Assembly (NCBI GenBank): GCA_002377855.1
Contig: DFQQ01000010.1
Span: forward strand, 124,001 to 188,000
Direction of reading: 5' to 3'
Source: Acidovorax delafieldii
GTDB taxonomy: Bacteria > Pseudomonadota > Gammaproteobacteria > Burkholderiales > Burkholderiaceae_C
DNA length: 64,000 bases
In this document: positions 54,056-64,000 of the stretch, piece after piece
Layout of the letters: each line of letters starts with the position of its first letter
Position numbering within the stretch: the stretch's first letter is position 1
Program-made: the position numbers and the translations under genes
The notes under the pieces: generated by a model
Database searches by the model: none
What the model saw: the letters and a program-made list of their open reading frames with translations, nothing else
What the model was told of the DNA's origin: nothing

Positions 54056-54970
54056 GGCAGCGACGGACTTCACGCAGTCGCGCAGCCACATGGCCGCAGC
54101 CGAATGGTGTGTGCGGGCATGCCACAGCTGGTAATACAGCAAGCGGGGAAACTCCACCGGGCTGGGCAGGATGGCCAACGGCAGCTGCGCCGTGAACCGC
54201 TCGCAAAACTGCCGCCCCGTGGTCAGCACCAGCAGACTAGCGGCCACGATGTGCGGAATGGCGCTGAAATGTGCACAGCGCGCGGTGATGTTGCGCGCCA
54301 AGCCCAGGCTGTCCAGGTGGGCATCGATCACGCCACGCGCGCCGGGGTGCGTGGGCGTGGGGGCGACGTGCTCGGCAGCCAGCCAGTCGGCCTCGGTCCA
54401 GCCCCGGCGCACGGCCGGGTGGTCTTGGCTCACCAGGCACACCACCTCATCGCCAAACAGGCGCCCCATGTGCAGGTCTTCGGGCGGCTCGGGCCAGTTG
54501 CCAATTACCACGTCCACATCGCCCTGGGCCAAGTGGGCGTGGTAGTGCGCGTCGGCCGACAGGGGCAGGATTTCAATCGGGCACAGGGGCGCCTGGGCCT
54601 TGATGCGGGCCACCAGCTGGGGCAAAAACAAAGGGTCGAGGTAGTCGCTGGCAGCCACGCGAAAGGTGCGTGTGGCTGTGCGTGGGTCAAACCCCCGCGC
54701 GTCAGAGAACAGCGCTTCGGCCGAGCGCAGGATCAGCGCAGCCGGCTCCACCATGCGCAGGGCGGCATCGGTGGGCATCATGCTGGCGCCCGATCGCACC
54801 AGCAGCGGATCGCCCGCCAAGTCGCGCAGGCGCTTGAGCGCGGCCGACACCGCCGGCTGGTGCATGCCCAGCCGCACGGCTGCGCGAGATACGCTGCGTT
54901 CAGTGAGCACGGTGTGCAAGACCCTTATGAGATGGAGGTCTATCTTGTCGAAAAGGGCTTGGTCTCTCAT
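54038..54970 (-). CDS. LysR-family regulator, probably of xdhAB
   Basis: 310-residue LysR-type regulator: N-terminal winged HTH (about 10-68, RSVSRAAVRLGMHQPAVSAA), then a type 2 periplasmic-binding-like sensor domain (about 98-300). It is divergent from xdhA with only 86 bp between, the usual layout for control of the neighbour. The last residues (ASLRKE) are encoded by a repeat. The ligand may be a purine or urate; not determinable from sequence. Confidence 0.88.
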   Translation of the reverse strand: MRDQALFDKIDLHLIRVLHTVLTERSVSRAAVRLGMHQPAVSAALKRLRDLAGDPLLVRSGASMMPTDAALRMVEPAALILRSAEALFSDARGFDPRTATRTFRVAASDYLDPLFLPQLVARIKAQAPLCPIEILPLSADAHYHAHLAQGDVDVVIGNWPEPPEDLHMGRLFGDEVVCLVSQDHPAVRRGWTEADWLAAEHVAPTPTHPGARGVIDAHLDSLGLARNITARCAHFSAIPHIVAASLLVLTTGRQFCERFTAQLPLAILPSPVEFPRLLYYQLWHARTHHSAAAMWLRDCVKSVAASLRKE

Positions 54971-55056
54971 AGCGATGGGGGCATGGGTGCCATAAGCTTG
55001 CGCATATGCCAGTGGCAGTAGTGCGCTCTACCCTCTGCTGAACCTTTCAAATCGAA

Positions 55057-56672
<1,616 letters not shown>

Positions 56673-56676
<4 letters not shown>

Positions 56677-59105
56677 GCGACCACACCCTTTCGCCCAGCC
56701 GCGATGCCGTGAACGACCCCATGGTAGCGCAGGCTGACGCCCATGCCGAAGTGGTTGCCGATGCGTTCGCCCAAGCGCATGACGCACCTGCGGCCCCGCC
56801 TCCTGAGCGGGCCGCCATGGGGCAATCGCACTTCCATGAAAGCGCCCGCGCCCAGGTGGTGGGCGCGGCCCATTACATCGACGACCTGCCCGAGGTGAAG
56901 GGCACGCTGTATGCGGCGCCCATCCTGTCCACCGAGGCGCACGGCACGCTCAATGGCGTGGATGCCAGCGCCGCGCAGGCCCTGCCCGGCGTGCGCGGCG
57001 TGGTGCTGGCCGCTGATGTGCCTAGCGACAAGTTGTTGGCCGCCTTTGCCCACGATGAGCCCGTGTTTGCGCACAGCACCGTGCAGCACGTGGGCCAGGT
57101 CATCGGGCTGGTGGTGGCCGACTCAGTCATGCAGGCGCGCCGCGCTGCCCGCGCGGTAAAGCTCGACATCACGCCCCTGCCCGCCATTCTGTCGGTGCAG
57201 GGGGCATTGCAGGCCCAAAGCTATGTGCTGCCCCCGGTGTTTGTTCGGCGGGGCGACGCTGCCGCGGGCCTGGCCCAGGCCGCACACCGGCTCAGCGGCG
57301 CTTTTGAAGTGGGCGGGCAAGAGCACTTCTACCTCGAAGGCCAGATCGCCTACGCCCTGCCACTGGAGCAAAAGCAGTGGTGCATCTATTCCAGCACCCA
57401 GCACCCCGGCGAGGTGCAGCACTGGGTGGCGCACGCGCTGGGGCTGGACAACCACGCCGTGCGCGTGGAATGCCGCCGCCTGGGCGGGGGCTTCGGCGGC
57501 AAAGAAACGCAGGCCGGCCACCTGGCCGTGTGGGCCGCCGTGGCCGCGCACAAACTGGGCCGCCCCGTCAAGCTTCGGCTGGACCGCGACGACGATTTCA
57601 TGGTCACCGGCAAGCGCCACCCCTTTGCGTACGAATACGACGTGGGCTTTGACGACACGGGCCGCATCACGGGCCTGAAGCTGCAGATGGCGGCCAACTG
57701 CGGCTTCAGCGCAGACCTGTCAGGGCCCGTGGCCGACCGGGCCGTGTTCCATGCCGACAACGCCTATTTTTTGAGCGATGTCGAAATCGCTTCCTACCGC
57801 TGCAAGACGAACACCCAGAGCCACACAGCCTTTCGTGGCTTTGGCGGGCCGCAGGGCGTCATCGTGATTGAGGCCATCATGGGCGACATTGCGCGTGCGC
57901 TGGGCAAAGACGCGCTGGATGTACGCATGGCCAACCTGTATGGCCGCGACGCCAGCGAGGGCCGCAACGTCACCCACTACCAGATGGCGGTGGAAGACAA
58001 CATCCTGCACGCGCTGTTGCCCCAGCTGGAGCGCACCGCAAGCTACCGCCAGCGGCAGGCAGAGATCGCCGCGTGGAATGCGAAAAGCCCTGTGCTCAAG
58101 CGCGGCATGGCCATCACGCCGGTCAAGTTCGGCATCAGCTTCACGGCCACGCTGTTCAACCAGGCCGGGGCGTTGGTGCATGTGTACACCGACGGCAGCG
58201 TGCAGGTGAACCACGGCGGCACAGAAATGGGCCAAGGCCTGCATACCAAGGTGGCACAAATCGTGGCCGACGAGCTGGGCGTGCCCCTGCACCGCGTGCT
58301 GGTCACAGCCAGCGACACCAGCAAGGTGCCCAACGCCAGCGCCACGGCCGCCAGCAGCGGCACCGACCTCAACGGCCGCGCCGCGCAATACGCCGCGCGC
58401 AACGTGCGCGACAACCTCGCGTCGTTCGTGTGCGGGCTTGACGGCTGCGGCGCCGGCGCCATCCGCTTTGCGGGGCGGCAGGTCATCTCACCCAAAACGG
58501 TGCGCAGCTTTGACGCAGTGGTCAAAGAGGCCTACGCCAACCGCATCCAGCTGTGGAGCGACGGCTTTTACCGCACGCCCAAGATTCACTACGACAAGGC
58601 CACCCTCACCGGTCGGCCGTTCTACTACTTCAGCTATGGCGCAGCGTGCTCTGAAGTGGTGATCGACACCCTGACGGGCGAGAGCCGGGTGCTGAAGGTA
58701 GACATCCTCCACGACGTGGGCCACAGCATCAACCCGGCGATTGACGTCGGCCAGATCGAAGGCGGCTTTGTGCAGGGGATGGGCTGGCTCACCACCGAGC
58801 AGCTGGTCTGGAACGACAAGGGTCTGCTCACCACCCACGCGCCCAGCACCTACAAGATTCCAGCCACGGGCGACATTCCGGCCCACTTCAAGGTGGACCT
58901 GTGGCCCGAGGCCAACCGTGAAGACAACGTGGGCGGCAGCAAGGCCGTGGGCGAACCCCCATTCATGCTGGCCATCAGCGTTTATGAAGCGCTGCGCAAT
59001 GCCATCGCCGCGGGCCGCAGCGAAAGCGCATCAGCCAAACCGGTGGTGCTAATGGCCCCCGCCACTGCGGAGAACCTGCTTAAAGCGCTTGGCTTTCTTG
59101 GGTGA
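56673..59105 (+). CDS. xdhB: xanthine dehydrogenase, molybdenum subunit
   Basis: 810-residue large subunit holding the molybdopterin site. Motifs: GAAHYIDDLPEVKGTLYA, GQEHFYLEGQIAYALP, RLGGGFGGKETQAG (Mo-pterin), AFRGFGGPQG, GMAITPVKFGISFT, GGTEMGQGLHTKV, and the catalytic Glu region GGSKAVGEPPFML near the C-terminus. An N-terminal extension of about 45 acidic/Ala residues precedes the fold. The start overlaps the xdhA stop. No xdhC (cofactor insertion chaperone) follows; the next gene is a convergent diguanylate cyclase. Confidence 0.95.
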
Positions 59106-59143
59106 GAAGGATCACATCAATCGGGCGCGCATCACACAGAACC

Positions 59144-61246
59144 TCAGGCCGGGCCCAACGCTACGCGCCCTGACACAGGCATCTCCCGGGCTCGGCCGGT
59201 ATGCACGCGGTTGCGTCCGGCGCGCTTGGCGTCGTAGCAGGCCATATCCGCTGCATAAAGAACGGCAGTCACGTCTTGCATGGACGAATCCAGGGCCACC
59301 AGGCCAATGCTCATGCTGAGCGTGAAGCTGCTGCCCTGGTACGAAGGCGCCCAGGCCTGAACGGCCTGGCGCAGCTGTTCTGCCACCGCTTGCCCCCGGG
59401 CCAGCGCGCAGCCGGGCAGCACCACGGCGAATTCATCCCCCCCCACCCGGGCAGCCCAGCCCAGCTGCCGCACCTGCGACTCGAGCAGCCGGGCCACATG
59501 GCGCAGCGCATCGTCACCCGCGTCGTGCCCTGCCAGATCGTTGACCACGGTGAAATGGTCCAGGTCCATGAACAACACCACGCCCTCGCCCGCCGCCCCT
59601 GCGTTGTAGGGCGCATCCTCATCACGCAAGCGGGTGGCACGCTCGGCCAGCAATGCTCCCAGGCGTTCGTCAAACGCAGCACGATTGAACAGCTGGGTCA
59701 GGGCATCGTGGTCGGTTTCCCAGGTTTTTTGCTGCTGGGCTTCACGGGCCGCAGTGATGTCTTCGAGAATCCACACTGTTCCACCATCAATGGCGCCGGC
59801 GCCCACACCGCGTCCCTGCACCCGCGCCCACACCGGGCTGCCATCCTTGCGCATGAAGCACACGTCGCCATCAAAAGCGCCATGCACGGCAAACTCCGCC
59901 TGCACCCGGGCACCTGCGCGCGCATATTCCTCAGCCGACGCATAAATGGTGCGGGCGGGCTTGCCTTGCAGTTCTGCGGGTACGTAGCCCAGCATCAAAC
60001 AGGCCTGCCGACCCACGACTTCGAGCACACCATGGCGCGTGATGACGATGCCCACCGATGCGTGGTCCAGAATGGCCTGCAACTGGCTACCCAGTTTGGA
60101 TTGTTCGTGGGCGTGGTGGCTGCCCTGGCGCGCCAAACGCTCCAATGCCTGTACCAAGTCGCCCACTTCACCCTGCCCCTCAGGCCAGCGCACCGGCTCG
60201 TTGGCATCGCCGTGCAGCAACTGCTGCGCCGCCAGCCGCAGCCGTGCCAAGGGCTGCGCCATCCAGCCCAGCAGTGCCACCAGCACCACAGCCCCCACGC
60301 CCAATGCACCAGCCACCATCCAACCAGCGTCGCGCTGAGCGCCAGCCAGGGGCGCCATCAGCGCACGCGAATGGCTCACACGTGCCACCATCCACTGAGG
60401 GAGCGGCATGCCAGCCACGCTGACGATGTGGTCAGGCAACACCTGTGTCGAGCCCCGGCCCACCAGGGGCTGTGCTTGTTGCAGCCACTGCGCATACACC
60501 GCCGACAGCCCTGCCTCGTCACGCACATTGCCCAACACGCGGGTCGGGTCAGAATGCGCAAGGATGGTGCCGTCGCGCGAGAAAACCACCAGGCGGGACT
60601 CGTCCCTTTCTGGCAAGGCCATCGACGGCGGAAGCAGGCTTTGCGACTGCAGCTTCAGCGCCCCACCCACCGCCCCCAGAACAGAGCCGTCTTCTCGGTG
60701 CATGGGCATGGTGAAGGTGACGCGCGCGTCGCCCGTTCCACCGGCAATCAATTCCGACACCTGCGGCTTTCCGTCTGCCAGCGTGCGGCGCAGCACGTCC
60801 CGCTCCACTGGCTCTAGCGATGCGGCCGCTGCGGGCCGGCCACCGCGCAGGTTCAAGAGCATTGACCCGTCGCTTCCCACGACCTGCACCGCATCAAAAA
60901 AGCCCAGCGCAGGCAGCCCTTGGTACAGCTGCGGGTCATCAAAAAAGTCTGCGTCCAACATGCGCGGCGTCACGCCTGCGGCCATGGTGCGCAGCACTTT
61001 CTGGCTCTGCTCCATCTTGCTGGCCAGCAGCCGCGCAATCACTTCTACCTCATCGGTTTGTTGCGCCACCACACGGCGCATGGCCTCTTGTCCTGATACC
61101 TGCGAAACATGCCAGGCAGCCCCAACCCCAGCCAGCAGCATCGCGCACACCGCGACCACCATCATGCGCAGCACCCAGGGGCCCGGCATGTGCCAGGACG
61201 CCACTTCGGAGGGCTCTGCTGCAGGGCGGGCAGTCATGGAAGCCAC
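59144..61246 (-). CDS. membrane PAS-GGDEF diguanylate cyclase
   Basis: 700-residue sensor cyclase. TM1 (about 26-48), a periplasmic Cache-like domain (with GSDGSMLLNLRGG and FSRDGTILAHSD), TM2 (about 310-330), HAMP, a PAS domain (about 380-480, HASVGIVITRHGVLEV and YVPAELQGKP) and the GGDEF domain (about 530-690, active site GGDEF at 602-606). The I-site position reads RQLG instead of RxxD, so product inhibition is probably weak. No EAL. Convergent with xdhB. Confidence 0.9.
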   Translation of the reverse strand: MASMTARPAAEPSEVASWHMPGPWVLRMMVVAVCAMLLAGVGAAWHVSQVSGQEAMRRVVAQQTDEVEVIARLLASKMEQSQKVLRTMAAGVTPRMLDADFFDDPQLYQGLPALGFFDAVQVVGSDGSMLLNLRGGRPAAAASLEPVERDVLRRTLADGKPQVSELIAGGTGDARVTFTMPMHREDGSVLGAVGGALKLQSQSLLPPSMALPERDESRLVVFSRDGTILAHSDPTRVLGNVRDEAGLSAVYAQWLQQAQPLVGRGSTQVLPDHIVSVAGMPLPQWMVARVSHSRALMAPLAGAQRDAGWMVAGALGVGAVVLVALLGWMAQPLARLRLAAQQLLHGDANEPVRWPEGQGEVGDLVQALERLARQGSHHAHEQSKLGSQLQAILDHASVGIVITRHGVLEVVGRQACLMLGYVPAELQGKPARTIYASAEEYARAGARVQAEFAVHGAFDGDVCFMRKDGSPVWARVQGRGVGAGAIDGGTVWILEDITAAREAQQQKTWETDHDALTQLFNRAAFDERLGALLAERATRLRDEDAPYNAGAAGEGVVLFMDLDHFTVVNDLAGHDAGDDALRHVARLLESQVRQLGWAARVGGDEFAVVLPGCALARGQAVAEQLRQAVQAWAPSYQGSSFTLSMSIGLVALDSSMQDVTAVLYAADMACYDAKRAGRNRVHTGRAREMPVSGRVALGPA

Positions 61247-61760
61247 GAAGATGCACCGAGCAACACCGCGCAGCTGAAATGCGCGGGCGCGTCACGCCAG
61301 CCGTTGAGTGGGACGGGACCGGTGCCTTGCCACATAGAGCAGGAAGGCCTGGGGTTGCCCGCACCACTGCCGCACCACTGCGGGCGCTTCCGTGCCGCGC
61401 CTACCCAGCTCCTAGAATGCGCTGGACGCAAAACACGGATGGTGCGAGGGTGGAGCAAGTCGGGCATGAGCGCTGGTGAAACCGGGGGGGCTTCCAGCAA
61501 ATATACGCAGTGCATCCCACCCCCGGGTTGGGTGGAACCCTCATGAAGTCACACGGAGAAACCCTTACGGCCTACGCCCGTTAAATAGAGGCCCACGAGA
61601 AGTACCCTTTGCCCAGGCAACCGGGCCGCGGCCCACGGCCCACGGCCCACAGCTGCCGCGTCATGGGCAGCTCAGTCCACCGAAAAATCGGAAAGCGGCG
61701 ATGGAGACTCGCGCAGCGCGCCGGTTGAGGCGCTGCGGCGCCCACCCGGTGAGACCGCAG
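61247..61760. other. gene-free stretch upstream of the diguanylate cyclase
   Basis: About 510 bp without a supported gene. It contains three perfect tandem copies of ggcccac (61630-61650). Otherwise no promoter, RNA or repeat was recognised. Confidence 0.5.
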
Positions 61761-62384
61761 TCAGCTACCTGCCATGGTCTGCAGCGCGAGGGGCTGGGGC
61801 AAGTTCAGCACATTGCCCGTGCCATGGATCAGCCCCATCTCGCGCAGATGGCGCAGAACGCGCGAGAACGTTTCGGGGGCGATACCCAACTGTGCGGCTA
61901 TCAGGCGCTTGCGCTGGTGCAAGGTCACGCGCATGGTGCCCGATGGGTCTTGTTGTGCATGGTTCAGCAGCCACTGGGCGCAACGCGTCTCGGCGTCGTG
62001 CGCCAAGCGGCTCACCGCCAGTTCAGACTGCTGGCGGTAGCCAGATGCCATGTCCAGCAACAGGCCGCGCGCGCCTTCGGGCATGGCTGCCAGGCTCTGG
62101 CGGAATTCCGCGATGGGAACGCGGCGCAATTGCACCCGCGTTTCGGCCACCATGTCTACGGGCAACGGCAGGCCGAGCAGCGCAGAAGCTGCGTCCAGCC
62201 AGAAGGGCCCCTCTACCGCACCCAACTGGTGCCGCAAATAACCTTCTTCGTAAAACCCGCGCAGCACCCTCCCACTCTCCAGGTGCAGCACAGAGGTGAG
62301 TACCTCGTTGCGCCTGCGCAGCAATTCGCCGGCGGCAAATACTTCCGTCTGGACGGGCAAGGAAAATAAGTTGGATGGCAGCAT
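61761..62384 (-). CDS. Crp/Fnr-family transcriptional regulator
   Basis: 207-residue regulator: an N-terminal cyclic-nucleotide-binding-like beta-barrel (about 5-120), a dimer helix (ASGYRQQSELAVSRLAHDAETR) and a C-terminal winged HTH whose recognition helix is in APETFSRVLRHLREM. There is no N-terminal Cys cluster as in FNR, so it is not an oxygen-sensing 4Fe-4S protein; it resembles the CRP-like or Dnr-like branch. The gene lies about 36 bp downstream of a near-perfect FNR-type palindrome and may be autoregulated or under FNR. Confidence 0.85.
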   Translation of the reverse strand: MLPSNLFSLPVQTEVFAAGELLRRRNEVLTSVLHLESGRVLRGFYEEGYLRHQLGAVEGPFWLDAASALLGLPLPVDMVAETRVQLRRVPIAEFRQSLAAMPEGARGLLLDMASGYRQQSELAVSRLAHDAETRCAQWLLNHAQQDPSGTMRVTLHQRKRLIAAQLGIAPETFSRVLRHLREMGLIHGTGNVLNLPQPLALQTMAGS

Positions 62385-62725
62385 GCGATTGAATGTGCCG
62401 CCGCACGCCCCTGACGGCTTTGAGCAAGATCAAAAGCCGCGCGAAACAAACCCCGATTAGCTCAAACCCCGCAGCCATCGTGCTTTGGTCGCGTAAGCCA
62501 GCCGTCAACCACACCCCCCACACCGGGCCGTGCCCACTCATTTCGGGGGTGCACCGACGCAAAGGTGACCACATGCAACAGACGGGGCACAGAAATTGCT
62601 GCCATGGGTGGCATGCGTGCCTACGTGCACCACCAAGCAGCAAGGGGCGGCAATGCGGCCCTTTCATCCTGGTGGCCTGCCGCCCGCATTGCATGTTTCA
62701 TCCACTTCACTCCTCAGGAGAATCC
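62385..62725. other. divergent space between the regulator and porin genes
   Basis: About 340 bp. Contains the FNR-type box at 62420-62433 near the regulator gene and the porin Shine-Dalgarno (caggag at 62715-62720). No gene seen. Confidence 0.5.
62420..62433 (-). promoter_or_regulatory. FNR/Dnr-type box before the Crp/Fnr regulator gene
   Basis: TTGAG-CAAG-ATCAA matches the consensus at 9 of 10 positions. Its centre lies about 42 bases upstream of the gene start, close to class II spacing, though the -10 sequence at that distance is weak. Confidence 0.5.
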
Positions 62726-63760
62726 ATGAAAAAAAACCTGTTGGCACTGTCCCTCACCCTCGGTGGCGCAATGCTCGCCGGCAGTGCCCATGCCCAAAGC
62801 TCAGTCCAGGTGACAGGGCTGACCGACGTGTTTGCCGGCTCCATCAAGAACTCTGGCGATGCCGGCCGCAAATCGGTGGTGGACAGCGGCGGCCTGACGA
62901 CGTCGTGGTTTGGCTTCAAGGGCACGGAAGACCTGGGCGGGGGGCTTAAGGCCAACTTCCAGCTCACGTCCTTCATCAAGGTAGACAACGGCAGCCAGGG
63001 CCGGTTTGCCAACGACACCTTTTTTTCTCGCGATGCCAACGTGAGCCTGTCCGGAAGCTTCGGCTCGGTGATGTTGGGCCGCTGGATGGCCCCCAACTTT
63101 TTGCCATCGGTGGTGGGCAACCCGTTGGGTGATTCGTTCACCTTCTCCCCGCTGATCCTGCACATGAACGTGCCACTGTTCAACGGCACGGGCTGGGGCG
63201 CCACCACGCCCTCTGACACGGGCTGGAGCAACCAGATCGTGTACAGCACGCCCGACATTGGCGGCTTCAAGGCCAACCTGCAATACCAATTTGGCGAGCA
63301 GGCAGGCAACAACGGCAAGAAAAACGTGGGCGCCAATTTCTTCTACTTTGGCGGCCCATTGACGCTGACAGGCTTTTACGAACGCGATCAGATCAGCAAC
63401 CCTGGTCAGGGCGCTTACCTGGGAACCACCAAAAAGGACTGGATGCTGTTGGGCGCGTACGACTTCGGCATGGTGAAGCCCTTTGTGAGCTACGGCGAGG
63501 CCAAAGCCGACAACAGCCTGAACAAGGCGAAGACGGTGCAGCTGGGGGCCTCGGTGCCCGTGGGGACTGCGGGCAAGGTGCTGGTGGAATGGGTGAAGAC
63601 CGACCTGTCGCAAACCAACGTGGACCGCAAGACCTACACCGTGGGCTACGACCACTTCCTGTCCAAGCGCACCGACGTGTACGCGATGTTCATGGGCGAC
63701 AAGATCAGCAACCAAACCTCCGGCAGCAGCTTTGGCGTCGGCATTCGCCACCGGTTCTAG
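62726..63760 (+). CDS. Gram-negative porin
   Basis: 344-residue outer-membrane porin of the betaproteobacterial general diffusion type. The signal peptide (about 1-23) ends in GSAHAQ, then the mature protein opens with SSVQVTGLTDVF and runs as alternating amphipathic beta strands, ending with the required C-terminal Phe (GVGIRHRF). A caggag Shine-Dalgarno fixes the start at 62726. Followed by a terminator; no operon partner. Substrate specificity unknown. Confidence 0.9.
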   Translation: MKKNLLALSLTLGGAMLAGSAHAQSSVQVTGLTDVFAGSIKNSGDAGRKSVVDSGGLTTSWFGFKGTEDLGGGLKANFQLTSFIKVDNGSQGRFANDTFFSRDANVSLSGSFGSVMLGRWMAPNFLPSVVGNPLGDSFTFSPLILHMNVPLFNGTGWGATTPSDTGWSNQIVYSTPDIGGFKANLQYQFGEQAGNNGKKNVGANFFYFGGPLTLTGFYERDQISNPGQGAYLGTTKKDWMLLGAYDFGMVKPFVSYGEAKADNSLNKAKTVQLGASVPVGTAGKVLVEWVKTDLSQTNVDRKTYTVGYDHFLSKRTDVYAMFMGDKISNQTSGSSFGVGIRHRF

Positions 63761-63824
63761 GTTGGGGACGGGCCAGGCTGGCAGCCGTGCGCTGCCGGCC
63801 AGCGCACGGCAATACCGTTCGTTC

Positions 63825-63851
63825 AAAGGGGCCGATCAGGCCCCTTTTTTG
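63825..63851 (+). terminator. rho-independent terminator of the porin gene
   Basis: Stem aggggcc / ggcccct with a T-run of seven, about 65 bases after the porin stop codon. Confidence 0.85.
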
Positions 63852-63962
63852 TTGTGCGCAACCCAGCCCGTTCGTTAAAAGCGCCGATATCAACGAGGGC
63901 ACCGTGCGAAAACAAGAGATCGCCGTAGCCAAAGCGAAGCGCGCAGATTTGAGCAAAATCGG

Positions 63963-64000
63963 GCCCTAGCGCTTATCCCGCCAGCGGAGCAAGCTACAGA
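63963..64000 (+). repeat. interspersed two-dyad repeat, copy 13 (cut by window end)
   Basis: gccctagcgcttatcccgcc, then agcggagcaagctacaga; the second dyad continues beyond the window. Confidence 0.65.

Noticed and set aside
61630..61650. Three tandem ggcccac units as a regulatory repeat
   Set aside because: Short, low-complexity GC-rich repeat with no neighbouring promoter signs; slippage is a sufficient explanation.
62393..62725. In-frame upstream extension of the porin
   Set aside because: A signal peptide and Shine-Dalgarno mark the start at 62726; the upstream codons show no similarity and would bury the signal.

Overview
The window reads as a chromosomal segment of a high-GC betaproteobacterium of the order Burkholderiales, most likely the family Comamonadaceae (Acidovorax-like). 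This rests on the murJ/rpsT neighbourhood with a DUF3579 gene, the style of the proteins (kynBUA block, short feoAB with a Cys-rich partner, a nos cluster with ApbE and cytochrome c5) and a dense family of about 50-bp interspersed repeats of a kind I associate with that family. No tRNA, rRNA, CRISPR array, transposase or phage gene was seen. Nearly all genes are intact housekeeping or metabolic genes. Their starts were chosen by homology and ribosome-binding sites and often lie inside longer open frames.

Layout. 0-6.8 kb: a small cluster of isochorismatase-like hydrolase, DJ-1/PfpI protein and GlxA-type regulator; polyphosphate kinase 2; a CorA/ZntB-type metal transporter; an orphan ParB-like protein; a SirB1-type protein. 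6.9-12 kb: murJ, rpsT, a DUF3579 gene, then argD-argF for arginine synthesis. 12-14.5 kb: feoA-feoB plus a Cys-rich membrane peptide behind a probable Fur box. 14.8-18 kb: kynB-kynU-kynA, the tryptophan to anthranilate route. 18-25 kb: a secreted triple-repeat protein, an MFS transporter, a flavin monooxygenase and aconitase acnA. 25.4-28.5 kb: an H-NS-like protein, apaH, apbE and a lipoprotein cytochrome c. 28.7-38 kb: a nitrous-oxide reduction operon (DUF2946-like gene, nosZ, nosR, nosDFY, nosL and a second nosL-like gene). ApbE probably flavinylates NosR and NosL/NosDFY mature the copper sites of NosZ. 38-43.4 kb: rhlE, a YpfJ-type zinc peptidase, a diguanylate cyclase and dcd.

43.4-59.1 kb is a purine salvage and catabolism island: guanine deaminase, two BMP-family binding proteins, a chemoreceptor, an adenine/adenosine deaminase, a complete BMP-type ABC importer, a LysR regulator and divergent xdhAB (xanthine dehydrogenase). 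Imported purines would be deaminated to hypoxanthine or xanthine and oxidised to urate. xdhC is not in the window. 59.1-64 kb: a PAS-GGDEF diguanylate cyclase, a Crp/Fnr-type regulator and a Gram-negative porin.

The most notable thing not explained by the gene list is a family of at least 13 related short repeats made of two successive dyads. Three copies sit in frame inside conserved enzymes (argF, acnA, xdhA). Two supply the 3' ends of genes, one seems to be the kynA terminator and one abuts the nosR start codon. xdhA also carries a second, unrelated, 102-bp in-frame hairpin insert. FNR/Dnr-type half-site palindromes sit in front of the nosZ operon, between nosZ and nosR, and upstream of the Crp/Fnr regulator gene.
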